Source: Terriglobales bacterium (GTDB taxonomy: Bacteria > Acidobacteriota > Terriglobia > Terriglobales > Acidobacteriaceae). Taken from it: DNA of 42,136 nucleotides. Of this stretch, positions 16,706 through 25,191 are shown one piece after another. The stretch is taken from assembly GCA_035457425.1 (NCBI GenBank), contig DATIBR010000018.1, positions 1 through 42,136 of the forward strand, given 5' to 3'. The position numbers were made by a program, and so were the translations under genes. Numbering within the stretch: position 1 is the stretch's first letter; every line of letters begins with the position of its first letter. The notes under the pieces are model-generated. The model did no database searches and had not been told where the DNA came from. It saw nothing but the letters and a program-made list of their open reading frames with translations.

Positions 16706-16783
16706 TAGTTGCGAGTTCTGAGTTGTTAGTTGTTAGCGTCCGACGGCCCGGCCACTAACGCCTCACAAAACAACTCGCAGCTC
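16706..16783. repeat. Inverted pair of degenerate heptamer arrays (mannose operon)
   Basis: Five in-phase heptamers with core AGTT (16706-16740, for example TAGTTGC, GAGTTCT) face two or three related units in opposite orientation (about 16749-16783). The opposite units read GAGTTGT and GAGCTGC on the minus strand. The two sides share GCGAGTT and GTTAG and could form an imperfect hairpin between the guanylyltransferase and phosphohexomutase genes. Confidence 0.6.
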
Positions 16784-17876
16784 ACAGCAGCCTGTCCAGC
16801 TTCTTCTGCTCCAACTCCTTCACCAGTTTCCCGACGTCCTGCGACCGCTCCCGCGTCGTCACCAGCAGCGCGTCCTCGGTCTCCACCACCACGACGTCGT
16901 TCACGCCCACCGCCGCCACGAACTTCGTCGGCGCGTAGATGTAGTTGCCGTTGGCGTCCAGCGCCAGCCCGCTCTTCGCCTCGATCACGTTCCCGCCCTT
17001 GCCGTTGCGCGCGTGGTGCTCGTACAGCGCCGCCCACGACCCCAGGTCGTTCCACCCGAACTCCGCCGGGATGCAGTACAGGTGCGACGAGTGCTCGCCC
17101 TTCGCCGACCGCGGCTCCAGCACCGCGTAGTCCACGCTGATGTTCTCGCACTTCGGATACAGCTTCCGGAACGCGCCCTCGAACCTCTTCGTCCCCCACG
17201 CCCGCGCGATCTCCTCCAGGTAGGGCGCCGATTCCGACAGGTGCTCGCGCAGCGCGTTCGCCAGCGTCCGCGCGCCCCACACGAACATCCCCGAGTTCCA
17301 GAAGTAATTCCCCGCCGCCAGGAACTCTTCTGCCTTCTCCAGCGCCGGCTTCTCCGTGAAGCGCCGCACGCGCAGCACGCCTTTGTGCTTCTCCCCGGCT
17401 TCGATGTACCCGTAGCCCGTCTCCGGACGCGTCGGCTTGATCCCCATCACCACGATGTTGTCGCCGGCCGCCGCCAACTCCGCCGCCTTCTCCACCGTCT
17501 TGCGGAAGCGCTTCTCGTCCTCGATCACGTGGTCCGCCGGAAACATCCCGAGCACCGCGCGCGGCTCTAGCTTCTCCAGGATGAACGCCGCCAGCCCGAT
17601 CGCCGGCGCCGTGTTGCGCTGCGCCGGCTCCGCGATGATCTGCTCGCGCCGCAGACCGCCGAGCTGCTTCGCGATCACCTCGCTCAAGTCGCCGTTCGTG
17701 ATCACCCAGAAGCGGTCCTTCGACGCGAGCGGCTCCAGCCGCGCCACCGTCTGCTGGATCATCGTCCGCTCGCCGTCCAGCGCCAGCACCTGCTTGGCGA
17801 GCTTCTTGCGCGAGCGCGGCCAGAACCGCGTGCCGCGCCCTCCGGCCAGGATGACGGGATGGAAGCTCGCCTTCAT
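16782..17876 (-). CDS. manC: Mannose-1-phosphate guanylyltransferase
   Basis: A protein of 364 residues that joins mannose-1-phosphate and GTP to GDP-mannose. The nucleotide loop is GGRGTRFWPRSRKK at residues 12-25; FPADHVI near residue 105 and ETGYGYIEAG near 155 are also family marks, and KPALEKAEEFLAAGNYFWNSGMF-type sequence follows. The C-terminal phosphomannose isomerase domain of long ManC/AlgA proteins is absent; that activity is encoded by the upstream manA. The ATG at 17876 overlaps the manA stop as ATGA, so they are translated as a coupled pair. The protein probably feeds exopolysaccharide, O-antigen or glycoconjugate synthesis. Confidence 0.92.
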   Translation of the reverse strand: MKASFHPVILAGGRGTRFWPRSRKKLAKQVLALDGERTMIQQTVARLEPLASKDRFWVITNGDLSEVIAKQLGGLRREQIIAEPAQRNTAPAIGLAAFILEKLEPRAVLGMFPADHVIEDEKRFRKTVEKAAELAAAGDNIVVMGIKPTRPETGYGYIEAGEKHKGVLRVRRFTEKPALEKAEEFLAAGNYFWNSGMFVWGARTLANALREHLSESAPYLEEIARAWGTKRFEGAFRKLYPKCENISVDYAVLEPRSAKGEHSSHLYCIPAEFGWNDLGSWAALYEHHARNGKGGNVIEAKSGLALDANGNYIYAPTKFVAAVGVNDVVVVETEDALLVTTRERSQDVGKLVKELEQKKLDRLL

Positions 17877-18871
17877 CCGCGCGTCACCGCCCGCACGTCT
17901 TCTACATGGGTCTCCGGATGTTCGGCCCTCCCCGCCGGCAGCGCCATCGTCAGGAACTCGGCCTGCCATTGCGGATGCACGCTGAACTCGCGCACGCTCG
18001 CCGGCACCACCACCGCCTGGCCGCGCGCGAACGTGATCGGCTCATGCCCGGGCGCTTCCAGCCGCGCGCCGCCGTTCAGCGCGACGACGATCGTCGGCGA
18101 CTCGCCTCGCCCACCCGCCGGCGTCCAGCTATCGCCCCGGTCAAGCTTCCGGCGCTCGATGCGGAAACACGGCGAGCTGATCAGCAGGGCCGTCTCTCCT
18201 CGACGCCGCACCTTGCCCGCATGCGTCTTCTCTTTCGTCGCCGCCAGGCCTTCCTCGACGTGCAGCGGCCGTGGACGACCGTAGTCGTACAGCCGGTAGG
18301 TCGTGTCGGAGTTCTGCTGCGTCTCCACCAGGATCGACCCCGGCCCGATGGCGTGCACCGTCCCCGCATCCACGTAGATCATGTCGCCGGCCGCCAGGTC
18401 GATCCAGTTCAGCAGGCTCTCGGCGCGCGTCTCCGCGATGGCGCGCCGCAGTTCTTGCTTGGTCGTGCCCGGCTTCAGTCCCAGTCCGACCTGCGCGCCT
18501 GGCTCGGCGGCGAGCACGTACCAGCACTCCGTCTTGCCGCACGCCTGCCCGATGCGCTTCGCGCCTTCGTCGTCCGGATGCACCTGCACCGAAAGCTTCT
18601 CACGCGGAAACAGGAACTTGATCAGCAGCGGGAAGCGCTTCGCATCCGGCGCTGCCTCGCCCGTCAGCGCCCCGCCAAACTCCTTCGCCAGCTCGCCCAG
18701 CGTCCGGCCGCGCAGCGGGCCGTTCGCCACCTTGCAGGCGTCGCCCGTCAACCACGCCTCACCGATCGGCTGCCCTTCGGCCTTCTTGTCATAGATGGGC
18801 GACAGATCCCGCGCGCCCCACGGGCGCTCGTGGAACTCCGGCAGCAATAGCAATGGATAGAGTTCTGCCAT
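17873..18871 (-). CDS. manA: Mannose-6-phosphate isomerase, class I (short, Bacillus type)
   Basis: A protein of 332 residues interconverting fructose-6-P and mannose-6-P with zinc. The cupin-type zinc site is seen as KLSVQVHPDD (Gln and His) with GKTECWYVL (Glu) just after, and AGTVHAIGPGSILVETQQNSD supplies the last histidine and active-site region. The start MAELYPLLLLPEFHERPWG is chosen at an ATG; a TTG 8 codons upstream is less likely, and no Shine-Dalgarno decides it. It is the first gene of manA-manC-phosphohexomutase on the minus strand. Two hairpins precede it (18921-18957). Confidence 0.92.
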   Translation of the reverse strand: MAELYPLLLLPEFHERPWGARDLSPIYDKKAEGQPIGEAWLTGDACKVANGPLRGRTLGELAKEFGGALTGEAAPDAKRFPLLIKFLFPREKLSVQVHPDDEGAKRIGQACGKTECWYVLAAEPGAQVGLGLKPGTTKQELRRAIAETRAESLLNWIDLAAGDMIYVDAGTVHAIGPGSILVETQQNSDTTYRLYDYGRPRPLHVEEGLAATKEKTHAGKVRRRGETALLISSPCFRIERRKLDRGDSWTPAGGRGESPTIVVALNGGARLEAPGHEPITFARGQAVVVPASVREFSVHPQWQAEFLTMALPAGRAEHPETHVEDVRAVTRG

Positions 18872-18920
18872 GGAAACGCGAAAGGGGCCGCGCAAAGCAG
18901 CGAGAACAGACGTCAGGCCG

Positions 18921-18957
18921 AGCCCGCCGCGGCGGGCTGCTTAGCTTAGAGAAGCTA
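18921..18957. terminator. Two adjacent hairpins between the aminotransferase and manA genes
   Basis: AGCCCGCCGCGGCGGGCT (18921-18938) is a perfect 18-bp palindrome. TAGCTT-AGAG-AAGCTA (18942-18957) is a 6-bp stem. They lie after the aminotransferase stop and before manA, both minus strand. No T-run follows, so termination is possible but not certain. Confidence 0.4.
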
Positions 18958-18987
18958 TTGTAGCGGCCAGTTGCCAGAAATCGACGC

Positions 18988-20190
18988 CTACAGCGCCGCG
19001 AAGAACTTCTTCATCCGCTCCAGGCCGCGGTCGATCTCGCTCGCCTTGGTCGCGTACGAGATGCGGATGTGCTCCCTGGTCCCGAAGCCCTCGCCCGGCA
19101 CCGTGACCACCCCGGCCTCGCGCAGCAGACGCGCCGCGATGTCCGACGCCGACTTCGTCCCGCCCTTCCCGACGTGCGCCCCGATGTTCGGGTAGACGTA
19201 GAACGCCCCCTGCGGCTTCACGCACTTCACTCCCGGGATGGCGTTCAGCCCCGCGACCACGCGGTCGCGCAGCTCGATGTACTCCGCGCGCATGTCGTCG
19301 ATGCAGTCCTGGTGCATGGTCAGGGCCGCCAGCGCCGCCTTCTGCACGATCGAGGTCGGGTTCGAGGTCGACTGGCTCTGCAGCTTCTGCATCGCCTTCA
19401 CGATCGGCTCCGGCGCCAGCGCGTAGCCCAGCCGCCAGCCCGTCATCGCGTACGTCTTCGACAGCGACCCGATCACCACGATCCGGTCCCGGTAGTCCGT
19501 GCGCTCGGCCACCGACGTCGCCTTCCCCGCGTAGTTCAGGTAGACGTAGCACTCGTCCGACACCAGGTAGATGCCGTGCTCGTGCGCCATCTTCGCGATC
19601 TCGTCCTGGTCGGCCGCGCTCATCACCGCGCCCGACGGGTTCGAGGGTGAGTTCAGGATGATGGCCTTCGTCCGCGGCGTGACGGCCTTCGCGATCATCG
19701 CGGCCGTCAGCCGGAAGCCCTGCGCCTCGTCGCACTCCACGTAGACCGGCTTGCCGCCCGCGTACTGGATGATGTCCTTGAACGAGACCCAGTACGGCAC
19801 CGGCACGATGACCTCGTCGCCGTGGTCCACCAGCACCTGGATGGCGTTGAAGAGCGCGTGCTTCCCGCCCACCGACGCGATGCACTCCTCGCGCTGGTAG
19901 TGCGAGCCGAAGTCGAGCGAGTGCCGCTTCACGATCGCGTCGCGCAGCTCCGCCGACCCCGCCACCGCGGTGTAGCGCGTGTAGTTCGCCTGGATGGCCT
20001 CGATCGCCGCCTGCTTGATGTGCAGCGGCGTCGGGAAATGCGGCTCGCCCGCCCCGAAGTCCACCAGGTCGGCGCCGCCCGCGCGCAGTTTCTCCGCTTC
20101 GTTCACCACCGCCAGCGTCGCCGAGATCTCGATCCGGTTGATGCGGTCGGTCAGCTGCTTCTTTTCCGTCTGCGTCGCCACTGCTGTCAT
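18988..20190 (-). CDS. Pyridoxal-phosphate aminotransferase, class I/II (aspartate aminotransferase-like)
   Basis: A protein of 400 residues of fold-type I aminotransferases. Family marks are DFGAGEPHFPTP near residue 45, NSPSNPSGAV with the cofactor asparagine near 180, SDECYVYLNY near 205, and the lysine that binds PLP in SLSKTYAMTGWRLGY near 240, with RISYA near the C-terminus carrying the substrate-carboxylate arginine. Length and motifs fit the AspB/I-gamma type aspartate aminotransferase; kynurenine or aromatic specificity cannot be excluded. The ATG overlaps the coaD stop as ATGA, so it is translationally coupled to coaD even though the pathways are unrelated. Confidence 0.92.
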   Translation of the reverse strand: MTAVATQTEKKQLTDRINRIEISATLAVVNEAEKLRAGGADLVDFGAGEPHFPTPLHIKQAAIEAIQANYTRYTAVAGSAELRDAIVKRHSLDFGSHYQREECIASVGGKHALFNAIQVLVDHGDEVIVPVPYWVSFKDIIQYAGGKPVYVECDEAQGFRLTAAMIAKAVTPRTKAIILNSPSNPSGAVMSAADQDEIAKMAHEHGIYLVSDECYVYLNYAGKATSVAERTDYRDRIVVIGSLSKTYAMTGWRLGYALAPEPIVKAMQKLQSQSTSNPTSIVQKAALAALTMHQDCIDDMRAEYIELRDRVVAGLNAIPGVKCVKPQGAFYVYPNIGAHVGKGGTKSASDIAARLLREAGVVTVPGEGFGTREHIRISYATKASEIDRGLERMKKFFAAL

Positions 20191-20684
20191 CTCCGCCTCA
20201 CTGGTTTGATCTTGCGTTTCAGGCGCTGCTCCACCAACTCCGGCACCAGCCCGCGGATCGACCCGCCCAGCTGGTAGATCTCCTTCACCAGCCGCGAGCT
20301 CAGGTAGCTGTAGGCCTCGGCCGGCATCATGAATACTGTCTCGATCTTCGGATTCAGCTTGCGGTTCATCAACGCCATCTGCAGCTCGTACTCGTAGTCG
20401 CTGATGGCGCGGATGCCGCGCAGCACCGCCCCCGCGCCCTTTTCCGCCGCGTAGTCCACCAGCAGCCCGTCGAACGTGTCGATGCGCACGTTCGCATAGC
20501 GCTTCGTCATGCGCAACAGCACTTCCTTGCGCTCGTTGACGGTGAACAGTGGATCCTTTTCGGGGTTCTTGAGGATGGCGACGATCAGCTCGTCGAAGAT
20601 CTTGCTCCCGCGCTCGATCAGGTCCAGGTGCCCGTTCGTCAGCGGGTCGAACGTGCCCGGATAGATGGCGATGACTTTCTTCAA
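20187..20684 (-). CDS. coaD: Pantetheine-phosphate adenylyltransferase (PPAT)
   Basis: A protein of 165 residues that transfers AMP from ATP to 4'-phosphopantetheine in CoA synthesis. The nucleotidyltransferase motif is YPGTFDPLTNGHLDLIERG at residues 8-26 (TNGH variant of T/HxGH); RGIRAISDYEYELQMALMNR and the SSRLVKEI signature near residue 130 complete the family pattern. The start is a TTG at 20684 with a GAGG Shine-Dalgarno 5 nt upstream; the family N-terminus KKVIAIYPG supports it. It is downstream of recA on the same strand but separated by a terminator. Confidence 0.95.
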   Translation of the reverse strand: MKKVIAIYPGTFDPLTNGHLDLIERGSKIFDELIVAILKNPEKDPLFTVNERKEVLLRMTKRYANVRIDTFDGLLVDYAAEKGAGAVLRGIRAISDYEYELQMALMNRKLNPKIETVFMMPAEAYSYLSSRLVKEIYQLGGSIRGLVPELVEQRLKRKIKPVRRR

Positions 20685-20761
20685 TCTGCCTCAGGGGAGC
20701 TCGAAGTCACCGCGATTGTAGGGTGATTCGCTGTGGAGGAGCAATCAATAACACACGGGAG

Positions 20762-20782
20762 GCGCCGGCGACTCGCCGGCGC
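20762..20782. repeat. 21-bp near-perfect palindrome GCGCCGGCGA-C-TCGCCGGCGC
   Basis: Ten-base inverted repeats around a single central C, next to the recA terminator. This is the best copy in the window of a GCCGGCG palindrome seen at three other intergenic sites. Confidence 0.65.
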
Positions 20783-20811
20783 AAAACCAAGCCCACGGTT
20801 CCCCGTGGGCT
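20782..20811 (-). terminator. Rho-independent terminator of recA
   Basis: On the minus strand AGCCCACGG pairs with CCGTGGGCT (9 bp, 4-nt loop) and is followed by TGGTTTTG. It lies about 43 bp downstream of the recA stop codon. Confidence 0.8.
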
Positions 20812-20853
20812 CTTCTGCTCCGCGTTCCTCCACGTGCCTCTGCGGTTACGGTC

Positions 20854-21921
<1,068 letters not shown>

Positions 21922-22054
21922 ACATGACTCCTTAGGATCGCTGTCGCTGGGGCGCTTCCTGTACTACCTTACCGCACGCCTTGCCGCCGTGACTTTCCGC
22001 ATCTTGTCCGGGAATCGGGACAGGATGCAGTCTAGCCCAAGTCCCGTCCAAAGG

Positions 22055-22085
22055 CGAATAAAAAACGAACGAGGCGCCTAGCGCC
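22055..22085 (-). terminator. Terminator overlapping the thyX stop codon
   Basis: On the minus strand GGCGC-TAG-GCGCC forms a 5-bp GC stem whose 3-nt loop is exactly the thyX stop codon (22078-22080), followed by a T-rich run containing TTTTTT (22060-22065 on the complementary strand). Confidence 0.7.
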
Positions 22086-23682
22086 TTAATAAGTCCACCG
22101 GTTCCCGCACGTCGTGCACCCGGAACAGCTTCCCCAGGCTCGGGTACCGCTTGGCCACCTGCTCGTACATCGCGTAGGCCACCTCGCGGTACGACCAGTG
22201 CCCTGCCGGCGTCGTCCGCAGCTCCGCGATGTACAGCGCCTCGGCAAGATCCATCTTGAACAGCGTGCGCTTGCGATAGCCCAGCGGGATCAGGTACTGC
22301 GCGCTCTCCGCCGCCTCCGGCGCCTGCCGCGCGCTGAGCTTCGCCACCGTCTCCGCCGCGCGCTTCATCGCCGCGCCATAGCGGGGCTGCAGTCCCGAGC
22401 TCACGATGTCCGGCGGCAGGTCGAACCCGTGCTCGGTCGTGAACCCCTGCTCGATCTGCACGCACCGCCGGTGCCGGTGCATGTCGCGGAATCCGCCGAT
22501 GTCCATCAGGATGTCGAACCGGAACGCCTGCCCCGCCGAGAACGGCCGCAGCAGCTCGTCGTGCTTCCCGCGATGCCGCGTCCCGAGCGTGATGATCTCC
22601 CGCCAGAATTCCGCCGGATGCCCCATCACCTGCTCGCGGATCTGCCGGTACGGGTAATGACACGCGCCATAGAGCAGCGTGGTCGCTAGCTCCACCTCGA
22701 GCGGTTCGTCGTCGAGCAGGTCCACCATCGGCGCCTTCTCGATCGCCGGCGGACTTCCGCCCTTGTCGCGCATCAGCTCTGCCGCCGCCTGCGCCATTTC
22801 CTTGCGCGTCTCGATCTCGTACTGCTGCGGGTTGGTGTACTTCACCAGCGTCGGCGCCACCTTCACCGGCTTCAGCAGCTCGCCCTCCGCGCGCTGCGCC
22901 AGCCCTTCGTTCACCGCGCGGATCTCCGCGATCAGCTTCTTCCACGTCTCGTGGTTCACGTTGTACGCCGGCGTGCGCGCCGCCTCGCGCAGCAGCTCGC
23001 CCAGCTGCCGGATCTCGCCGTGCGTGTGCGAGAGCAGGCGCGAGATCTGCGTCTCCAGCGTCCTGGCGTTCACGATCTGCCCCAGCGAGGTGTTGGTCGC
23101 CAGCGGCAGCAGGTACCGCGAGACGTCGAACGCCCGCGCCTTCAGCGTCCGGTCGTAGGCCGCCTGCTCCATCTCCGGCGGGCGCGGCGTCCGCGCCACC
23201 AGCGCGAAGAACACCTCGTCGGAGATCGCTGTGTACTCCGCGAACAGGAAGTCCGCGGTCTCGCGGTAGAGCTGGCGCGCGGCCTCGTCGGCGCCGAACT
23301 CCGCCGTGTAGTACCCGGACTTCTTGAAGTTCTGGTAGCGCGTCGAGCGCTCCTGCCCGTCCCAGCGCTGCTCGTCCACCAGCTCGATCGCCGCCAGGAT
23401 CGACAACCGCTCGATGGCGAACGCGATGTGCGCCAGGTCCGCGATCGACCGGTGGCCGTACTGGAAGTAGAAGGTGTTGAGGAACTGCTCCGCCTTCTGC
23501 TCGCTGATCTCCTTCAGCGACTCCTTCATCGAGAGCGCCGAGCGCGAGTACTTCGCCATCGCGTACGCCTGCACCTCCGGCTCCACGCCGTGCACGGCGA
23601 ACACGTTCACCGCCGGGGAACTCTGATTTTCGGGAGCAGGTTGCGCGGCCGAACTGTCCTTGGGCATCTTCTGTTCCGGCAT
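22078..23682 (-). CDS. thyX: Double-domain ThyX (FAD-dependent thymidylate synthase family)
   Basis: A protein of 534 residues, about twice the usual ThyX length, made of two related ThyX-like halves (about 25-240 and 320-534). Both carry the YLLPL/YLIPL strand (190-194, 463-467) and an xxR-(T)...EIR/YRE helix (Arg207 and EIR 223-225; Arg489 and YRE 498-500). The family signature RHR-x7-S is divided. Half 1 has Ser113-Thr-Arg115-Tyr116 but DEQR where RHR should be. Half 2 has Arg403-His404-Arg405 but Gly413 at the serine position. ThyX makes dTMP from dUMP with methylene-tetrahydrofolate and FAD; no thyA is in the window. Similar long proteins are, from memory, annotated as ThyX in several phyla, but activity is not assured. 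Divergent from the response regulator. Confidence 0.85.
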   Translation of the reverse strand: MPEQKMPKDSSAAQPAPENQSSPAVNVFAVHGVEPEVQAYAMAKYSRSALSMKESLKEISEQKAEQFLNTFYFQYGHRSIADLAHIAFAIERLSILAAIELVDEQRWDGQERSTRYQNFKKSGYYTAEFGADEAARQLYRETADFLFAEYTAISDEVFFALVARTPRPPEMEQAAYDRTLKARAFDVSRYLLPLATNTSLGQIVNARTLETQISRLLSHTHGEIRQLGELLREAARTPAYNVNHETWKKLIAEIRAVNEGLAQRAEGELLKPVKVAPTLVKYTNPQQYEIETRKEMAQAAAELMRDKGGSPPAIEKAPMVDLLDDEPLEVELATTLLYGACHYPYRQIREQVMGHPAEFWREIITLGTRHRGKHDELLRPFSAGQAFRFDILMDIGGFRDMHRHRRCVQIEQGFTTEHGFDLPPDIVSSGLQPRYGAAMKRAAETVAKLSARQAPEAAESAQYLIPLGYRKRTLFKMDLAEALYIAELRTTPAGHWSYREVAYAMYEQVAKRYPSLGKLFRVHDVREPVDLLRR

Positions 23683-23847
23683 CGCTGGGGAAGGTCGATG
23701 TTACTCAGCCCGCTTGTGGAATGGCAATCGGATTCCCCCGCCCTCAATGCCCCCGCGACGGGCTGCGCGCCCGGCACCCGCCTCCCCCACCGGAAACTCA
23801 GGCAAAGGGCTGCCTCTGGACGCGGTAACTGCATCTACTTACAGGTC

Positions 23848-24507
23848 ATGGTCGCCGCCAAGCCCCCCAAGATCCGGATCGTGATCGCGGACGACCACAC
23901 CGTGCTGCGTGAGTCGCTCGCCGCGCTGCTCGAAAGCCAGCCCGACTTCCAGGTCATCGGCAAGGCGGCCAACGGCGCCGAGGCGCTCGAACTGCTGCGC
24001 GAAAAGAAGCCCGATATCCTCGTGCTCGACCTCTTCATGCCGGGCTCCGACGGATTCGAAGTCCTGCGCACGCTCGACCGCTCGGGAACCCTCGTCCATT
24101 CCGTCGTGCTCACCGGCTCCGAGAGCCAGCTTGACTACGCGCAGGCGGTGCGCTTCGGCGCGCGCGGCCTCGTGCTGAAGGGCGACGACCCGGCCAAGCT
24201 CTTCACGGCTATCCGCACGGTGGCGAACGGCGAGCTCGCCTTCTCCGACGAGATGGCGCAGCAGGTGCTCTCGACGATGGTCGACGACTCGCGCGGCCAG
24301 AACACCTCGATCACCCGCCTCAGTGACCGCGAGCGCCAGATCGCCTTCCTGGTCGCCCGCGGCATGAAGAACAAGGACATCGGCGCCGAGCTCGGCATCA
24401 GCGAGAACACCGTGAAGCGCCACCTGCAGAGCATCTTCTCCAAGACCGGCGCGCGCGACCGCCTCGAGCTGGCGGTCATGGCGCTGTCCGAGATCAAAGC
24501 GGCGTAG
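23848..24507 (+). CDS. NarL/LuxR-type response regulator
   Basis: A protein of 219 residues. The receiver domain (about 8-125) has the acidic pair Asp15-Asp16, the phospho-accepting Asp61 in LVLDLFMPG, a Thr in VVLTGSES and the Lys in LVLKGDD. The LuxR/GerE DNA-binding domain (about 150-212) reads LSDRERQIAFLVARGMKNKDIGAELG-type, followed by the recognition helix SENTVKRHLQSIF. The start is the ATG at 23848 (MVAAKPPKIRIVIADD). No cognate kinase is nearby, so it is an orphan in this window. It is divergent from thyX across 165 bp and convergent with the XRE gene, the two ends separated by an inverted heptamer array. Targets unknown. Confidence 0.93.
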   Translation: MVAAKPPKIRIVIADDHTVLRESLAALLESQPDFQVIGKAANGAEALELLREKKPDILVLDLFMPGSDGFEVLRTLDRSGTLVHSVVLTGSESQLDYAQAVRFGARGLVLKGDDPAKLFTAIRTVANGELAFSDEMAQQVLSTMVDDSRGQNTSITRLSDRERQIAFLVARGMKNKDIGAELGISENTVKRHLQSIFSKTGARDRLELAVMALSEIKAA

Positions 24508-24513
24508 CGGAAG

Positions 24514-24654
24514 TCTTCAGACGCCAGGCTTCAGGGACCTCCCACAACCGGTTCCCACCTGCGAAGAAGCGGGGCGGCTCTCTCCCCTCTCCGCAGACAC
24601 CAAGCCATTGAAATGAAATGAGTTACCTGAAGTCTGACGGCTGAAGTTTGAAGA
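24514..24654. repeat. Inverted pair of CTGAAGx heptamer arrays between convergent genes
   Basis: Three in-phase heptamers on the minus strand (24514-24534, for example CTGAAGC, CTGGCGT) and four on the plus strand (24627-24654, for example CTGAAGT, CTGACGG) frame about 92 bp. GTCTTCA and CTTCAGG on the left are exactly complementary to TGAAGAC and CCTGAAG on the right. The right array ends one base before the XRE stop codon. Confidence 0.75.
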
Positions 24655-24655
24655 C

Positions 24656-25009
24656 CTACTTGCCGGCGGAGGCGGCCATCTTCTTGACCATGGCCAGCAC
24701 GAGCTTGCGGTCGCTGTCGTTCAGCGACGAGGAGTAGCGGCGGATCTGGGTGAGGAAGCGGACTTCGTCCTCGGAGAGCTGCGGGGCGGACTTGGCGCCG
24801 CCATTCTCCCCGGCGTGGTCGGCGAAGAACTGGGCAAGGGGCAATTCCATCGCGCCGGCGATCTTCGCCAGGGTATCGAGCGAGGGGATGGTGTGGCCGT
24901 TCTCGACGCGGGAAAGATAGCAGCGGAGAAGACCGGTACGCTTCTCGATGTCACCTTGCGACATGCCTTTTTGCAGGCGGAAGTTGCGGATCGTCTCGCC
25001 GATGTTCAT
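24656..25009 (-). CDS. XRE-family helix-turn-helix transcriptional regulator
   Basis: A protein of 117 residues. The Cro/C1-type HTH covers about residues 3-60: IGETIRNFRLQKGMSQGDIEKRTG, then LLRCYLSRVENGHTIPSLDTLAKIAGAMELPL. A charged linker and a short helical tail (about 80-117) follow, with no ligand-binding domain. It has its own strong promoter (25053-25081) and a 5' leader of about 36 nt. Neighbours do not suggest a target; imperfect direct repeats GGTTCTACT/GGTTACTAT in the promoter could be an autoregulatory site, which is inference only. Confidence 0.9.
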   Translation of the reverse strand: MNIGETIRNFRLQKGMSQGDIEKRTGLLRCYLSRVENGHTIPSLDTLAKIAGAMELPLAQFFADHAGENGGAKSAPQLSEDEVRFLTQIRRYSSSLNDSDRKLVLAMVKKMAASAGK

Positions 25010-25052
25010 GGTTTTGAACTTTTTGCTGCTTGGGCGTCTCTGGGGTGCGGGA

Positions 25053-25081
25053 ATAGTAACCAGAGTAGAACCCTATGGCAA
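25053..25081 (-). promoter_or_regulatory. Sigma70-type promoter of the XRE regulator gene
   Basis: On the minus strand TTGCCA (25081-25076) and TACTAT (25058-25053) with a 17-bp spacer. The spacer and -10 carry the direct repeat GGTTCTACT / GGTTACTAT, a possible operator. Confidence 0.65.
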
Positions 25082-25191
25082 GAACAATCTTGAGCCGTCT
25101 TGCGGGCGCGAGCGTAACCGGGAGCCGCCGGCGAAATTCCGAGCGCAGCGAGGGATCTGCGGGAAGCGCGGGCGAGGTGTCTGAACCCGGC

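Noticed and set aside
21922-22077. LexA box in front of recA
   Set aside because: No CTGT-N8-ACAG or GAAC-N4-GTTC type palindrome of acceptable quality found; SOS control cannot be claimed from sequence.
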